Assembly: GCA_015655565.1 (NCBI GenBank)
Contig: JAATEU010000595.1
Span: 1-7,338 of the forward strand
Source: Clostridiales bacterium
GTDB lineage: Bacteria > Bacillota > Clostridia > Lachnospirales > Lachnospiraceae
Length of the DNA stretch: 7,338 nt
Direction: 5' to 3'
Made by a program: the position numbers and the translations under genes. Each line of letters opens with the position of its first letter. Within the stretch, counting starts at the first letter, position 1. This document shows positions 1 through 7,138 of the stretch, piece after piece. The notes beneath the pieces are model-generated. The model had not been told where the DNA came from and ran no database searches. It saw only the letters and a program-made list of their open reading frames with translations.

Positions 1-602
1 CAGTTGTTGCCTCGGTAGCACTGGCTAAGAGAATGGAAAAGTACGGTGCTGATGCCATAATTGCGGAAGGCTGTGAAGCCGGAGGGCATATAGGGGAATT
101 AACTACAATGGCTTTAATTCCTCAGATTGTTGATGCGGTGGATATTCCGGTGATAGCGGCCGGAGGAATTGGTGATGGAAGAGGATTGGCAGCAGTTTTT
201 ATGCTGGGAGCGGAAGCCGGACAGATCGGAACAAGGTTTGTCGTTTCCCATGAATCCATCGTTCATGATAATTATAAGAAAAGAATCCTGTCTTCCAAAG
301 ACATCGACTCTACGGTTACCGGCCGTTCTACGGGGCATCCGGTACGTTCCATCCGTAATAATATGACCAGAAATTATCTGAAACTGGAGCAGGAAAGCAA
401 GAGTTTTGAAGAATTGGAGCTGATTACCTTAGGTTCTCTTAAAAAAGCAGTTGTAGAAGGGGATATTATCAATGGTTCCGTAATGGCCGGGCAAATAGCA
501 GGCCTTGTATCAAAAGAACAGTCCTGTAAGGAAATCATAAAGGAAATTGTGGAACAGGCAGATGATTTAATGAAAAATTTTCTATCAAGAAAAGGATTAT
601 AA
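1..602 (+). CDS. fabK: Enoyl-ACP reductase II FabK, 5'-truncated by window edge
   Basis: FMN-dependent, NAD(P)H-using enoyl-ACP reductase that catalyses the last step of each fatty-acid elongation cycle in the cytoplasm; it replaces FabI in many Firmicutes. The reading frame enters at base 3 (VVASVALAKRMEKYGAD), so the ATG at 33 is internal and not the start. About 199 residues are visible of a family usually 310-320 long, so roughly the first third lies upstream. Visible landmarks are EAGGHIGE with the conserved His (codon 87-89), the flavin-phosphate-binding strand PVIAAGGIGDGRG (about 147-185) and GAEAGQIGTRF (about 210-240), all hallmarks of the nitronate monooxygenase/FabK TIM-barrel family. 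The stop is TAA at 600-602, and fabD starts 3 bases later. The closest alternative is a 2-nitropropane dioxygenase-like paralogue, but the position directly before fabD makes FabK much more likely. Confidence 0.95.
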   Translation, partial: VVASVALAKRMEKYGADAIIAEGCEAGGHIGELTTMALIPQIVDAVDIPVIAAGGIGDGRGLAAVFMLGAEAGQIGTRFVVSHESIVHDNYKKRILSSKDIDSTVTGRSTGHPVRSIRNNMTRNYLKLEQESKSFEELELITLGSLKKAVVEGDIINGSVMAGQIAGLVSKEQSCKEIIKEIVEQADDLMKNFLSRKGL

Positions 603-605
603 AAA

Positions 606-1532
606 ATGGGAAAAAAGGCATTTATATTTCCGGGGCAGGGTGCACAATATATTGGAATGGGAAGGGATTTTTATGATAAATATGAGGATTCCAAAGACAT
701 TTATCAAAAAGCGTCCGCGATACTTGGTATAGATATGGCACAACTCTGCTTTGAGGAAAATGATAAAATAAATATAACCGAGTTTACACAGATTGCAATG
801 GTTACTACTTGTATGGCAATGTTACTCCAGGTTATGAAGACAGGTATGAAACCGGATGTATGTGCCGGATTAAGCTTAGGAGAGTATTCCGCATTAATGG
901 CCGGCGGTGTCTTAAGTTTTGAAGAAGGGATCCGGGTTGTACGCCAGAGGGGAATTCTCATGCAGGAGGCGGTAGAACCGGGAACAGGCGCCATGGCGGC
1001 TGTTTTAGGAATGCAAAATGAAATAATTGAAAAGGTTTGTATGGATATAGAAGGTGTAGTTACGATTGCCAATTATAACTGTCCTGGTCAGGCCGTAATC
1101 TCAGGACAAAGAAAAGCGGTGGAAGCAGCAGGCGAGGAACTGATGAAAAATGGTGCCAAAAGGGTAATTCCCCTGAATGTAAGCGGACCATTTCATTCCC
1201 CCATGCTTAAGGAAGCGGGAGAAAAACTCTATCAGGTATTAGGTGATATTCAGATTAAAGAACCCGGGATACCTTATACAGCTAATGTAAATGCACAATT
1301 AATCCATAAAAAAGATGAAATCCGGAGCCTTTTGGCCAGACAGGTTTATTCTTCCGTGAAGTGGCAGCAAAGTGTGGAAAATATGATAGCGGCCGGTGTG
1401 GATACTTTTATCGAAATTGGTCCAGGTAAAACACTGTCTGCATTTGTAAAGAAAATTGATAAATCATGTAAAGTGATTAATATTGAAAAAATAGATAATT
1501 TGAATCATTTACAGGAGGCTATAGGATGCTAG
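606..1532 (+). CDS. fabD: Malonyl-CoA:ACP transacylase FabD
   Basis: Transfers malonyl from malonyl-CoA to acyl carrier protein, supplying the extender unit for FAS II. The protein is 308 aa, the usual length. The N-terminal motif [12 protein letters not shown] (about residues 8-19) is typical. The nucleophile elbow reads GLSLGEYSA with Ser90 as nucleophile; many relatives have GHSLGE, so the His-to-Leu variant is notable but does not touch the catalytic Ser. Arg115 (VVRQRG), which binds the malonyl carboxylate, and His197 ([10 protein letters not shown]), the catalytic base, are both present, and the C-terminal [10 protein letters not shown] motif is intact. The ATG at 606 is preceded by AAGGA at 592-596. 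The gene lies 3 bases after fabK and its last 7 bases overlap fabG, pointing to one transcript and translational coupling. Confidence 0.97.
   Translation: MGKKAFIFPGQGAQYIGMGRDFYDKYEDSKDIYQKASAILGIDMAQLCFEENDKINITEFTQIAMVTTCMAMLLQVMKTGMKPDVCAGLSLGEYSALMAGGVLSFEEGIRVVRQRGILMQEAVEPGTGAMAAVLGMQNEIIEKVCMDIEGVVTIANYNCPGQAVISGQRKAVEAAGEELMKNGAKRVIPLNVSGPFHSPMLKEAGEKLYQVLGDIQIKEPGIPYTANVNAQLIHKKDEIRSLLARQVYSSVKWQQSVENMIAAGVDTFIEIGPGKTLSAFVKKIDKSCKVINIEKIDNLNHLQEAIGC
1513..1518 (+). promoter_or_regulatory. Ribosome binding site of fabG, inside fabD
   Basis: A perfect AGGAGG lies 7 bases before the fabG ATG and within the last codons of fabD. Together with the 7-base overlap it fixes the fabG start and suggests translational coupling of the two genes. 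Confidence 0.8.
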
Positions 1533-2266
1533 AGAAAAAAGTTGCAGTCGTAACCGGTGCCAGCAGGGGGATTGGCAGAGCCATTGCCATTACACTGGCA
1601 CGGTATGGTGCTACAGTTGTAGTAAATTACAGTGGTTCTAAAGAAAAGGCGGATGAAGTAACAGAGCAGATTAAAAATGCCGGAGGGACAGCTATTCCCT
1701 ATCAGGCAGATGTTGCTGATTTTGAAGCCGTACAGCTTATGTTTGCCGAAGTGAAAAAACAATTCGGAAAGTTGGATATATTAGTAAACAATGCAGGAAT
1801 AACCAGGGATAATCTAATTCTTAAGATGACGGAGGAGGAGTTTGATGCGGTTATTGATACGAATCTGAAGGGTGTTTTTAATTGCTTGAAACAGGCTTCC
1901 CGTATTATGCTGAAACAAAAAAGCGGCCGAATCATTAACATCTCCTCCGTATCCGGTATATGCGGCAATGCAGGTCAGGTTAATTACAGTGCGGCAAAGG
2001 CCGGAGTAATCGGCATGACCAAATCCTTAGCCAAGGAATTAGGTTCAAGGGGAATTACCGTGAATGCCATTGCACCCGGTTATATTAATACGGATATGAC
2101 AGCAGTTTTAAAGGATGAATTAAAGGAAAAGATAACGGGATTAATTCCCTTGAAAAGACTGGGTGAAGCAGAGGACATTGCTGAGACGGCAGCTTTTTTA
2201 GCATCAGATAAAGCAGCATATATAACCGGCCAGACCATACAGGTGGATGGCGGCTTAGGAATTTAA
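1526..2266 (+). CDS. fabG: 3-oxoacyl-ACP reductase FabG
   Basis: NADPH-dependent reduction of 3-oxoacyl-ACP to 3-hydroxyacyl-ACP, the first reduction of the elongation cycle. It is a 246-aa classical short-chain dehydrogenase/reductase of the usual length. Visible motifs are the Rossmann-fold GASRGIG (residues 11-17), the NNAG structural motif (88-91), and the catalytic tetrad Asn113, Ser141 (NISSVSG), Tyr154 and Lys158 (YSAAK). The PGYINTDMT segment (184-192) and C-terminal [12 protein letters not shown] are typical of FabG. The ATG at 1526 overlaps the fabD stop (1530-1532), with AGGAGG at 1513-1518 inside the fabD coding region. Other SDR enzymes look alike, but length, motifs and position between fabD and fabF make FabG the clear choice. 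The 274-base gap after it separates the operon into two blocks. Confidence 0.97.
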   Translation: MLEKKVAVVTGASRGIGRAIAITLARYGATVVVNYSGSKEKADEVTEQIKNAGGTAIPYQADVADFEAVQLMFAEVKKQFGKLDILVNNAGITRDNLILKMTEEEFDAVIDTNLKGVFNCLKQASRIMLKQKSGRIINISSVSGICGNAGQVNYSAAKAGVIGMTKSLAKELGSRGITVNAIAPGYINTDMTAVLKDELKEKITGLIPLKRLGEAEDIAETAAFLASDKAAYITGQTIQVDGGLGI

Positions 2267-2281
2267 CCTAATACTGTAAAA

Positions 2282-2296
2282 TACCTATTTTAGGTA
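2282..2296 (+). repeat. Short palindrome just after fabG
   Basis: TACCTA (2282-2287) and TAGGTA (2291-2296) are perfect 6-bp arms around a TTT loop, starting 16 bases after the fabG stop. There is no following T-run, so it does not look like a complete intrinsic terminator. It could be a weak mRNA 3' structure, an operator half-site pair, or chance in A/T-rich DNA. Confidence 0.4.
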
Positions 2297-2300
2297 GAGA

Positions 2301-2397
2301 GCATTTTCTGTCTGTTGTAGATAAGTTTTTGCGCAGACCGTCTGAATGTAGTGAAGGGAAGGCAAGTAAAAACTTATCTACAACAGACAGAAAATGC
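2301..2397. repeat. 97-bp hairpin element with perfect 30-bp inverted repeat
   Basis: The left arm (2301-2330, beginning GCATTTTCTGTCTG) is the exact reverse complement of the right arm (2368-2397, ending CAGACAGAAAATGC), separated by a 37-base loop (2331-2367). Every one of the 30 positions pairs. The loop contains its own near-palindrome, CAGAC-C-GTCTG (2334-2344), so the GTCTG/CAGAC word occurs four times in the element. No T-run follows the right arm, which argues against a simple intrinsic terminator, and I see no clean target-site duplication at the edges. The shape is that of a small palindromic intergenic repeat (MITE- or REP-like), which is inference. If transcribed with the operon it would form a long RNA duplex between fabG and fabF, a plausible RNase III substrate. 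Confidence 0.85.
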
Positions 2398-2445
2398 GGT
2401 ATGTTAAGATGCGGTACGTTAAGTACGTTAAAAGCGGTAAGTTAA
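2396..2445 (+). repeat. Cluster of four GTAnGTTAA short repeats
   Basis: Four copies of GTAnGTTAA occur at 2399-2407 (GTATGTTAA), 2414-2422 and 2423-2431 (both GTACGTTAA) and 2437-2445 (GTAAGTTAA). Three of them are extended on the left to GCGGTAnGTTAA (2396, 2411, 2434). The first copy overlaps the last bases of the 30-bp inverted repeat. The cluster could be repeated binding sites for a regulator or the remains of a small duplication; no known operator is recognised. Confidence 0.55.
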
Positions 2446-2496
2446 AAATGAAGTACATTTATTGAAAAGTCTGATATATCTAAAGAACAGTTTGAG

Positions 2497-2515
2497 AGGT
2501 TACTGCATGTAACCT
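2497..2515 (+). promoter_or_regulatory. Small inverted repeat upstream of the fabF ribosome binding site
   Basis: AGGTTAC (2497-2503) and GTAACCT (2509-2515) are perfect 7-bp arms around TGCAT, ending 8 bases before the fabF ribosome binding site AAGGAGG (2524-2530). It may act as an operator or as an mRNA leader hairpin for fabF. It does not match the FapR or FabT operator consensus as I know them. I could not find a convincing promoter (-35/-10 pair) in 2267-2540. Confidence 0.4.
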
Positions 2516-2540
2516 TAGTTTATAAGGAGGATTACTGTAT

Positions 2541-3776
2541 ATGAAGAGAGTGGTTGTAACGGGTATGGGTATTATTTCAGCCATGGGAAATGATATAGAT
2601 ACGTTTTGGGATAATATTAAGGAACAGAAGACGGCATTTAAGCCGATTACGTATTTTGATACAACAGATTACAAGGTAAAGTTGGCGGCTCAGGTAGAGG
2701 GTTTTCAACCGGAGAAGTATATGGAGCCGAAAGCAGCGAAAAGAATGGAGGCTTTCTGTCAGTTTGCTGTAGCGGCATCGGCACAGGCTATAAAAACCGC
2801 CAGGCTGGATTTGAACCGGGAGGATGTAACAAGAATCGGGGTATCCGTTGGTTCCGGAATCGGAAGTCTTCAGGCTATCGAACGGGAACACCAAAAATTA
2901 TTGGAGAAGGGACCTAAAAGGGTTGCTCCTTTAATGGTACCATTGATGATATCGAATATGGCAGCGGGTAATGTTGCAATTAATTTTGGATTAAAAGGGA
3001 AATGTACCAATATTGTAACTGCATGTGCAACAGGTACCCATTCCATAGGAGATGCGTGCCGTTATATTCAGTGCAATGAAGTGGATGTTATGATTGCAGG
3101 TGGAACCGAAGCTGCAATTTCACCCATGGGAATAGCCGGATTTTCAGCATTATCCGCTATGACCACAGAAACGAATCCTAAAAGAGCATCCATACCATTT
3201 GATAAAGAGAGAAGCGGATTTGTAATGGGTGAAGGTGCCGGTGTTGTTGTATTGGAATCCTATGAACATGCAATGGCAAGAGGGGCTGATATCTTAGCAG
3301 AACTTGCAGGTTATGGCGCAACTTGTGACGCATTCCATATAACGTCTCCAAGTGAAGACGGAGAAGGAGCTGCCATGGCTATGTTATTAGCTGTTAAGGA
3401 AGCCGGAATTAAACCTGAAGATGTGGATTATATAAATGCTCATGGAACCAGTACCCATCATAATGATTTATTTGAAACCAGATCTATTAAAAAAGCATTT
3501 GGAGAACATGCATATAAATTAAATGTTAATTCAACGAAATCTATGACCGGTCACATGTTAGGAGCTGCAGGTGCTGTAGAATTCATTACCTGTGTGAAAT
3601 CTGTTATGGAAAATTATATCCATGCAACCGCCGGTTATGAAGTACAGGATGAAGAATTAGATTTAAATTATACTAAGCTGCCGAAAACCAATAAAACAGT
3701 TAACTATGCAATCAGTAATTCTCTGGGTTTCGGTGGACATAACGGCAGTTTATTAGTTAAGAAATTCGTAGGTTAG
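2541..3776 (+). CDS. fabF: 3-oxoacyl-ACP synthase II FabF
   Basis: Condenses malonyl-ACP with a growing acyl-ACP (decarboxylating Claisen condensation), the elongation step of FAS II. At 411 aa it has the standard length of the KAS II thiolase fold. The N-terminus MKRVVVTGMGIISAMGND is typical. The catalytic triad is complete: Cys162 in TACATGTHSIG, His301 in NAHGTSTHHND, and His338 in STKSMTGHMLGAAGA. The C-terminal glycine-rich NSLGFGGHNGSL is intact. Start ATG 2541 has AAGGAGG at 2524-2530. The gene opens a second block of the operon after the repeat-bearing gap, and accB begins 14 bases after its stop. FabB is the main alternative, but the length and Firmicute context favour FabF. Confidence 0.97.
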   Translation: MKRVVVTGMGIISAMGNDIDTFWDNIKEQKTAFKPITYFDTTDYKVKLAAQVEGFQPEKYMEPKAAKRMEAFCQFAVAASAQAIKTARLDLNREDVTRIGVSVGSGIGSLQAIEREHQKLLEKGPKRVAPLMVPLMISNMAAGNVAINFGLKGKCTNIVTACATGTHSIGDACRYIQCNEVDVMIAGGTEAAISPMGIAGFSALSAMTTETNPKRASIPFDKERSGFVMGEGAGVVVLESYEHAMARGADILAELAGYGATCDAFHITSPSEDGEGAAMAMLLAVKEAGIKPEDVDYINAHGTSTHHNDLFETRSIKKAFGEHAYKLNVNSTKSMTGHMLGAAGAVEFITCVKSVMENYIHATAGYEVQDEELDLNYTKLPKTNKTVNYAISNSLGFGGHNGSLLVKKFVG

Positions 3777-3790
3777 GAGGCAGATAAACG

Positions 3791-4225
3791 ATGGAAATGG
3801 AAAATATTATTAAACTGATTCAAACAGTATCCGAGTCTTCTTTAACTTCTTTTAAATATGTGGAAGGTGACAGCAGCCTGTCGCTTGAGATTAACCGTAA
3901 TGTGGTTTCTGGTCAGGTGCCCGAAGTGCAGGCTTCCCCTATACATGCGGGAATCAATGCCGGTACGGATAAATGTGAATCAAATAAGCTGATTATTACT
4001 TCACCCATGGTAGGTACTTTCTATATGGCAAAATCAGAAGAAAGCGAACCTTTTATTGCTGTTGGCGATATTATAAAAAAAGGTCAGATAATTGGAATTG
4101 TAGAAGCCATGAAATTAATGAATGAAATAGAATCTGCTTATGACGGTGTTGTAGAAGCAATAATGGTCACAAATAAAGATATGGTTGAATACGGGCAGGC
4201 ATTAGTAAGTATAAAACCATTATAA
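3791..4225 (+). CDS. accB: Biotin carboxyl carrier protein of acetyl-CoA carboxylase
   Basis: Carries the carboxybiotin between AccC and the AccDA carboxyltransferase in acetyl-CoA carboxylase. It is 144 aa. An N-terminal helical region (MENIIKLIQTVSESSL) is followed by a flexible linker (about residues 38-64) and a C-terminal biotinyl domain (about 66-144). The biotin attachment motif is EAMKLM, with Lys108 (codon 4112-4114) as the modified residue. SPMVGTFY at 71-78 is the conserved first strand of the biotinyl domain. AGGAGG at 3775-3780 overlaps the fabF stop and lies 10 bases before ATG 3791; the second Met at 3797 is a possible alternative. Biotinyl domains also occur in decarboxylases and pyruvate carboxylase, but the neighbours fabF, fabZ and accC identify this as AccB. 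Confidence 0.96.
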   Translation: MEMENIIKLIQTVSESSLTSFKYVEGDSSLSLEINRNVVSGQVPEVQASPIHAGINAGTDKCESNKLIITSPMVGTFYMAKSEESEPFIAVGDIIKKGQIIGIVEAMKLMNEIESAYDGVVEAIMVTNKDMVEYGQALVSIKPL

Positions 4226-4282
4226 TAATAAATAGACTACCGGAAGATGTACAACAGATTCTTATTCAGTTAGGAGCAGAAA

Positions 4283-4705
4283 ATGTTAAATATTAATGAT
4301 ATAAAAAAAATTATACCGCAAAGAAGTCCTTTTTTGTTAATCGACCGTATTGATGAATTAGAACCAGGTAAACGTGCTGTCGGACGTAAATGCATAACCT
4401 ATAATGAACCGTATTTTATCGGACATTTTCCAGACGAACCTGTGGTACCCGGTGTATTGGTTATTGAAGCATTGGCACAGGTAGGTGCTGTAATATGTTT
4501 ATCACTGGAAGAAAACAAGGGTAAGAATTCTTATTTTGGTGGGATAAATAAGGCAAGATTTCGGAATAAAATTGTACCTGGTGATGTTTTAACCCTGGAG
4601 GTAGAATTAATAAAACGGAAGGGGAATATTGGAGTTGCTAACGCAAAGGCATATGACGGAGATAAAATTTTTGCCGAAGCGGAGTTAACTTTTGCAATAG
4701 GCTGA
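4283..4705 (+). CDS. fabZ: 3-hydroxyacyl-ACP dehydratase FabZ
   Basis: Dehydrates 3-hydroxyacyl-ACP to trans-2-enoyl-ACP, the substrate of FabK. It is a single hot-dog domain of 140 aa, the usual size. The motif IPQRSPFLLIDRI (11-23) is characteristic. The active site is seen in GHFPDEPVVPGVLVIEALAQ, with catalytic His48 and Glu62. In FabA the acidic residue is Asp, so Glu supports FabZ. FGGINKARFRNKIVPGD is also typical. ATG 4283 is preceded by AGGAG at 4272-4276. The 57-base gap after accB holds no other feature I can see. The order accB-fabZ-accC is the common Firmicute arrangement. No FabA or FabM is present in the window. Confidence 0.97.
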   Translation: MLNINDIKKIIPQRSPFLLIDRIDELEPGKRAVGRKCITYNEPYFIGHFPDEPVVPGVLVIEALAQVGAVICLSLEENKGKNSYFGGINKARFRNKIVPGDVLTLEVELIKRKGNIGVANAKAYDGDKIFAEAELTFAIG

Positions 4706-4724
4706 TTCAGGAAATATTTGAGAT

Positions 4725-4729
4725 GGGAG
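4725..4729 (+). promoter_or_regulatory. Ribosome binding site favouring the accC start at 4738
   Basis: GGGAG at 4725-4729 lies 8 bases before ATG 4738, which gives the family-typical N-terminus [17 protein letters not shown] competing ATG at 4723 has AGGAAA at 4709-4714 and would add five residues (MGAPT) not expected in AccC. Both are possible; 4738 is preferred on protein grounds. Confidence 0.6.
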
Positions 4730-4737
4730 CACCAACT

Positions 4738-6090
4738 ATGATAAAAAAAGTATTAATAGCTAATCGGGGAGAGATTGCTGTCCGTATTATTCGTACTTGC
4801 AGAGAAATGGGCATCGGCACTGTTGCCATATGCTCAGATATCGATAAAGACGCCTTGCACGCCCAACTTGCTGATGAGACCGTGTGCATTGGTCCAATGC
4901 CCGCAAAAGACAGTTATTTAAGAATGGACCGGATCTTAAGTGCAACTCTTGCAACCGGAGCGGATGCCATTCACCCCGGTTTTGGTTTTTTATCTGAAAA
5001 CAGTAAATTTGCTGCCCTTTGCCGTAAATGTAATATAACCTTCATCGGACCATCTGCTGAAGTAATTGATCGGATGGGCAACAAGTCGGAAGCAAGAAAA
5101 ACTATGATGGAAGCAGGTATACCGGTAGTTCCCGGCACCAGGGAACCTGTTTTGTCAGCAGAAGACGGGAAAAAGGCCGCCGATGAGATGGGTTATCCGG
5201 TTATGATTAAAGCCTCCGCAGGCGGCGGCGGCAAAGGTATGCGCATTGTCCAATCGGAAGAAGAGTTTATACAACACTTTGAGACTGCCAGCCAGGAAGC
5301 AAAAAGTTCCTTTGGTGACGGCACCATGTACATTGAAAAATATATTCCAAAGGCAAGACATATCGAATTCCAGATATTAGCAGACAATTATGGAAATGTA
5401 GTACATCTGGGAGAAAGGGACTGTTCCATCCAGAGAAGACACCAGAAAATGATTGAAGAGGCTCCTTCTTTCGTAATTAATGAAGAATTAAGAAGAACCA
5501 TGGGTGCCGCAGCTATTAAAGCTGCAAAAGCAGCTGACTATAGTAATGCGGGAACCATTGAATTTATATTGGATCAGAAGAACTGTTTTTATTTTATCGA
5601 AATGAATACAAGGATACAGGTGGAACATGGAGTAACGGAAATGGTTACCGGCATAGATTTAATCCGGGAGCAGATTAAAATTGCAGACGGTGAAAAATTT
5701 TCCTTTACCCAGGAAGATATTAAAATCCAGGGGCATTCTATTGAATGCAGGATTAATGCAGAAAATCCAAACAAGAATTTTATGCCTTCCCCAGGATTAG
5801 TAACCAGTCTGCACATGCCGGGCGGCAATGGTGTGCGTATTGATTCAGCCCTGTATGCAGGGTATTGGATACCGGCTGCCTATGATTCCCTGATTGTCAA
5901 GCTCATGGTACATGACGCAAACCGGGAACTGGCAATCCAGAAAATGCGGGGTGTACTGGGAGAATTGGTTATTGAGGGAATCGATACAAATATAGATTTT
6001 CAATACCGCATTATTAACCACGAGGATTATATTAAAGGTAAAACAGATACCGGATTTGTAGAGAGACTGTTATCCGGAAACGGAGGTTGA
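4738..6090 (+). CDS. accC: Biotin carboxylase subunit of acetyl-CoA carboxylase
   Basis: ATP- and bicarbonate-dependent carboxylation of the biotin on AccB. From ATG 4738 the protein is 450 aa, matching the usual length near 450; starting at 4723 gives 455. Domains in order are the pre-ATP-grasp N-terminal domain (1 to about 112, [10 protein letters not shown]), the ATP-grasp (about 115-330) and the C-terminal biotin carboxylase domain (about 335-445). Key residues are present: Lys116, Lys158, the glycine-rich AGGGGKGMR loop (161-169), His208, Glu275, Glu288, Asn290, Arg292, Glu296 and Arg338. One oddity is VEHGVTE at 295-301, where most relatives have VEHPVTE. The stop TGA (6088-6090) is separated from the accD ATG by one base. 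Pyruvate carboxylase is excluded by the short length and the separate AccB. Confidence 0.96.
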   Translation: MIKKVLIANRGEIAVRIIRTCREMGIGTVAICSDIDKDALHAQLADETVCIGPMPAKDSYLRMDRILSATLATGADAIHPGFGFLSENSKFAALCRKCNITFIGPSAEVIDRMGNKSEARKTMMEAGIPVVPGTREPVLSAEDGKKAADEMGYPVMIKASAGGGGKGMRIVQSEEEFIQHFETASQEAKSSFGDGTMYIEKYIPKARHIEFQILADNYGNVVHLGERDCSIQRRHQKMIEEAPSFVINEELRRTMGAAAIKAAKAADYSNAGTIEFILDQKNCFYFIEMNTRIQVEHGVTEMVTGIDLIREQIKIADGEKFSFTQEDIKIQGHSIECRINAENPNKNFMPSPGLVTSLHMPGGNGVRIDSALYAGYWIPAAYDSLIVKLMVHDANRELAIQKMRGVLGELVIEGIDTNIDFQYRIINHEDYIKGKTDTGFVERLLSGNGG

Positions 6091-6091
6091 T

Positions 6092-6961
6092 ATGCTTAAG
6101 AAGGAAATGTTTAAAAAAAATCCCAGTTTTGCTGCAGATTTAAAGCAGATACAATTAGGTGAGAAAATAAAAGACTCCCTGGATGAGGCACAGATTCCCG
6201 ACGGATTATTTGAAAAATGTGAGAAATGTAATGAGATTATATATACGGACGATGTGGTGGCCAATTATTATATATGTCCCAATTGCGGGAATTATTTCCG
6301 TGTAAGTCCCCGCACAAGATTAAGTATGATATTGGATAAAGGCAGCTTTCTTGAATGGAATACCGAACTTCCCATCAGTGATCCCCTTAACTTCCCAGGT
6401 TATAAAAACAAGCTGGAACTTATGAAAGTTGTAACCAATCTGGATGAAGCGGTCATTACAGGCGAAGGAAAGATTGATGATACAAGAATAGCAATTGGTG
6501 TTATGGCATCAAACTTTTTAATGGGAAGTATGGGTGAGGTAGTTGGTGAAAAAATTACCAGAATGATTGAAGAAGCAACGAAAAACAAACTTCCCGTTAT
6601 TCTCTTTTGTTGTTCCGGTGGAGCCAGAATGCAGGAAGGTATCGTTTCCTTAATGCAGATGGCAAAAACCTCACAGGCATTAAAAAAACATGATGAAGCC
6701 GGCTTGTTATATGTCTCGGTATTAACCGACCCGACTACCGGTGGAGTTATGGCAAGCTTTGCCATGCTGGGTGATGTTATCCTGGCAGAACCGGGAGCCT
6801 TAATTGGCTTTGCAGGCCCCAGGGTAATATAACAGACCATAGGCCAGCGTCTGCCGGAAGGTTTCCAGAGGGCGGAATTTTTACTTGAACATGGGTTTAT
6901 TGATAAAATCGTAAAGCGTAATAAGTTAAAACAAACTATATCTATGCTGGTGAAAAGCTAA
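6092..6961 (+). pseudogene. accD: Acetyl-CoA carboxylase carboxyltransferase beta subunit, interrupted by a nonsense codon
   Basis: AccD together with AccA moves the carboxyl group from biotin to acetyl-CoA, making malonyl-CoA. The open frame from ATG 6092 (GGAGG at 6082-6086, inside accC) gives 246 aa and stops at TAA 6830-6832. The N-terminal zinc ribbon is complete (Cys43, Cys46, Cys62, Cys65), and the crotonase-like core shows SGGARMQEG (175-183) and DPTTGGV (213-219). Right after GFAGPRVI the stop stands where the family has Glu (RVIEQT). The same frame then continues with [16 protein letters not shown] and on to a second TAA at 6959-6961, 43 more typical AccD residues, so the intact protein would be 289 aa. 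One G-to-T change at 6830 (GAA to TAA) explains the break; there is no frameshift. The cause may be a sequencing error, a real mutation or decay. Confidence 0.93.
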
Positions 6962-6985
6962 ATTATTAAGTTGGGAGAGGATCAT

Positions 6986-7138
6986 ATGTCGGCAGAATTA
7001 AGTGCATGGGACAGAGTACGGATTGCAAGGGGTACCGTAAGACCAACAAGCCTGGATTTTATCAGTGCCATTTTTAATAAATTCATGGAGCTTCACGGAG
7101 ACCGTGTCTGCCGTGATGATGGTGCTGAGCGCAGCTGA
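6986..7138 (+). CDS. accA: Acetyl-CoA carboxylase carboxyltransferase alpha subunit, N-terminal fragment
   Basis: AccA pairs with AccD in the carboxyltransferase half of acetyl-CoA carboxylase. ATG 6986 follows GGAGAGG (6974-6980) and lies 24 bases after the end of the accD frame. The first 47 residues look like a short clostridial-type AccA N-terminus: [18 protein letters not shown] followed by [15 protein letters not shown], matching the conserved LDY...F.EL.GDR...DD.A region. After Ala47 (codon 7124-7126) homology ends abruptly, and the frame stops three codons later at TGA 7136-7138. A full AccA is about 255-320 aa, so most of the gene is missing. The loss coincides with a base-composition change, so this is a truncated gene at a junction and not a small functional protein. 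Confidence 0.85.
   Translation: MSAELSAWDRVRIARGTVRPTSLDFISAIFNKFMELHGDRVCRDDGAERS

Noticed and set aside
704..1072. Minus-strand open frame within fabD, and similar ones within fabF, accC and accD
   Set aside because: They lie entirely opposite strongly conserved genes, have no family motifs and are explained by codon bias on the coding strand.
2301..2400. Rho-independent terminator after fabG
   Set aside because: The stem is very long, the loop is 37 bases and the right arm is followed by GGTATG with no T-run, so it lacks the usual terminator shape in either direction.
2446..2540. Promoter for fabF
   Set aside because: TTGAAA (2462-2467) and TTGAGA (2492-2497) resemble -35 boxes, but no acceptable -10 lies 16-18 bases downstream of either.
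606..6090. A novel system hidden among the core operon genes
   Set aside because: Each gene from fabD to accC has the normal length and complete catalytic residues for standard FAS II; there is no extra unknown gene between them.
6830..6832. Recoding of TAA as a sense codon in accD
   Set aside because: TAA ends fabK, fabG and accB in this same window, so a genome-wide reassignment does not fit, and no recoding signal is recognised around this stop.
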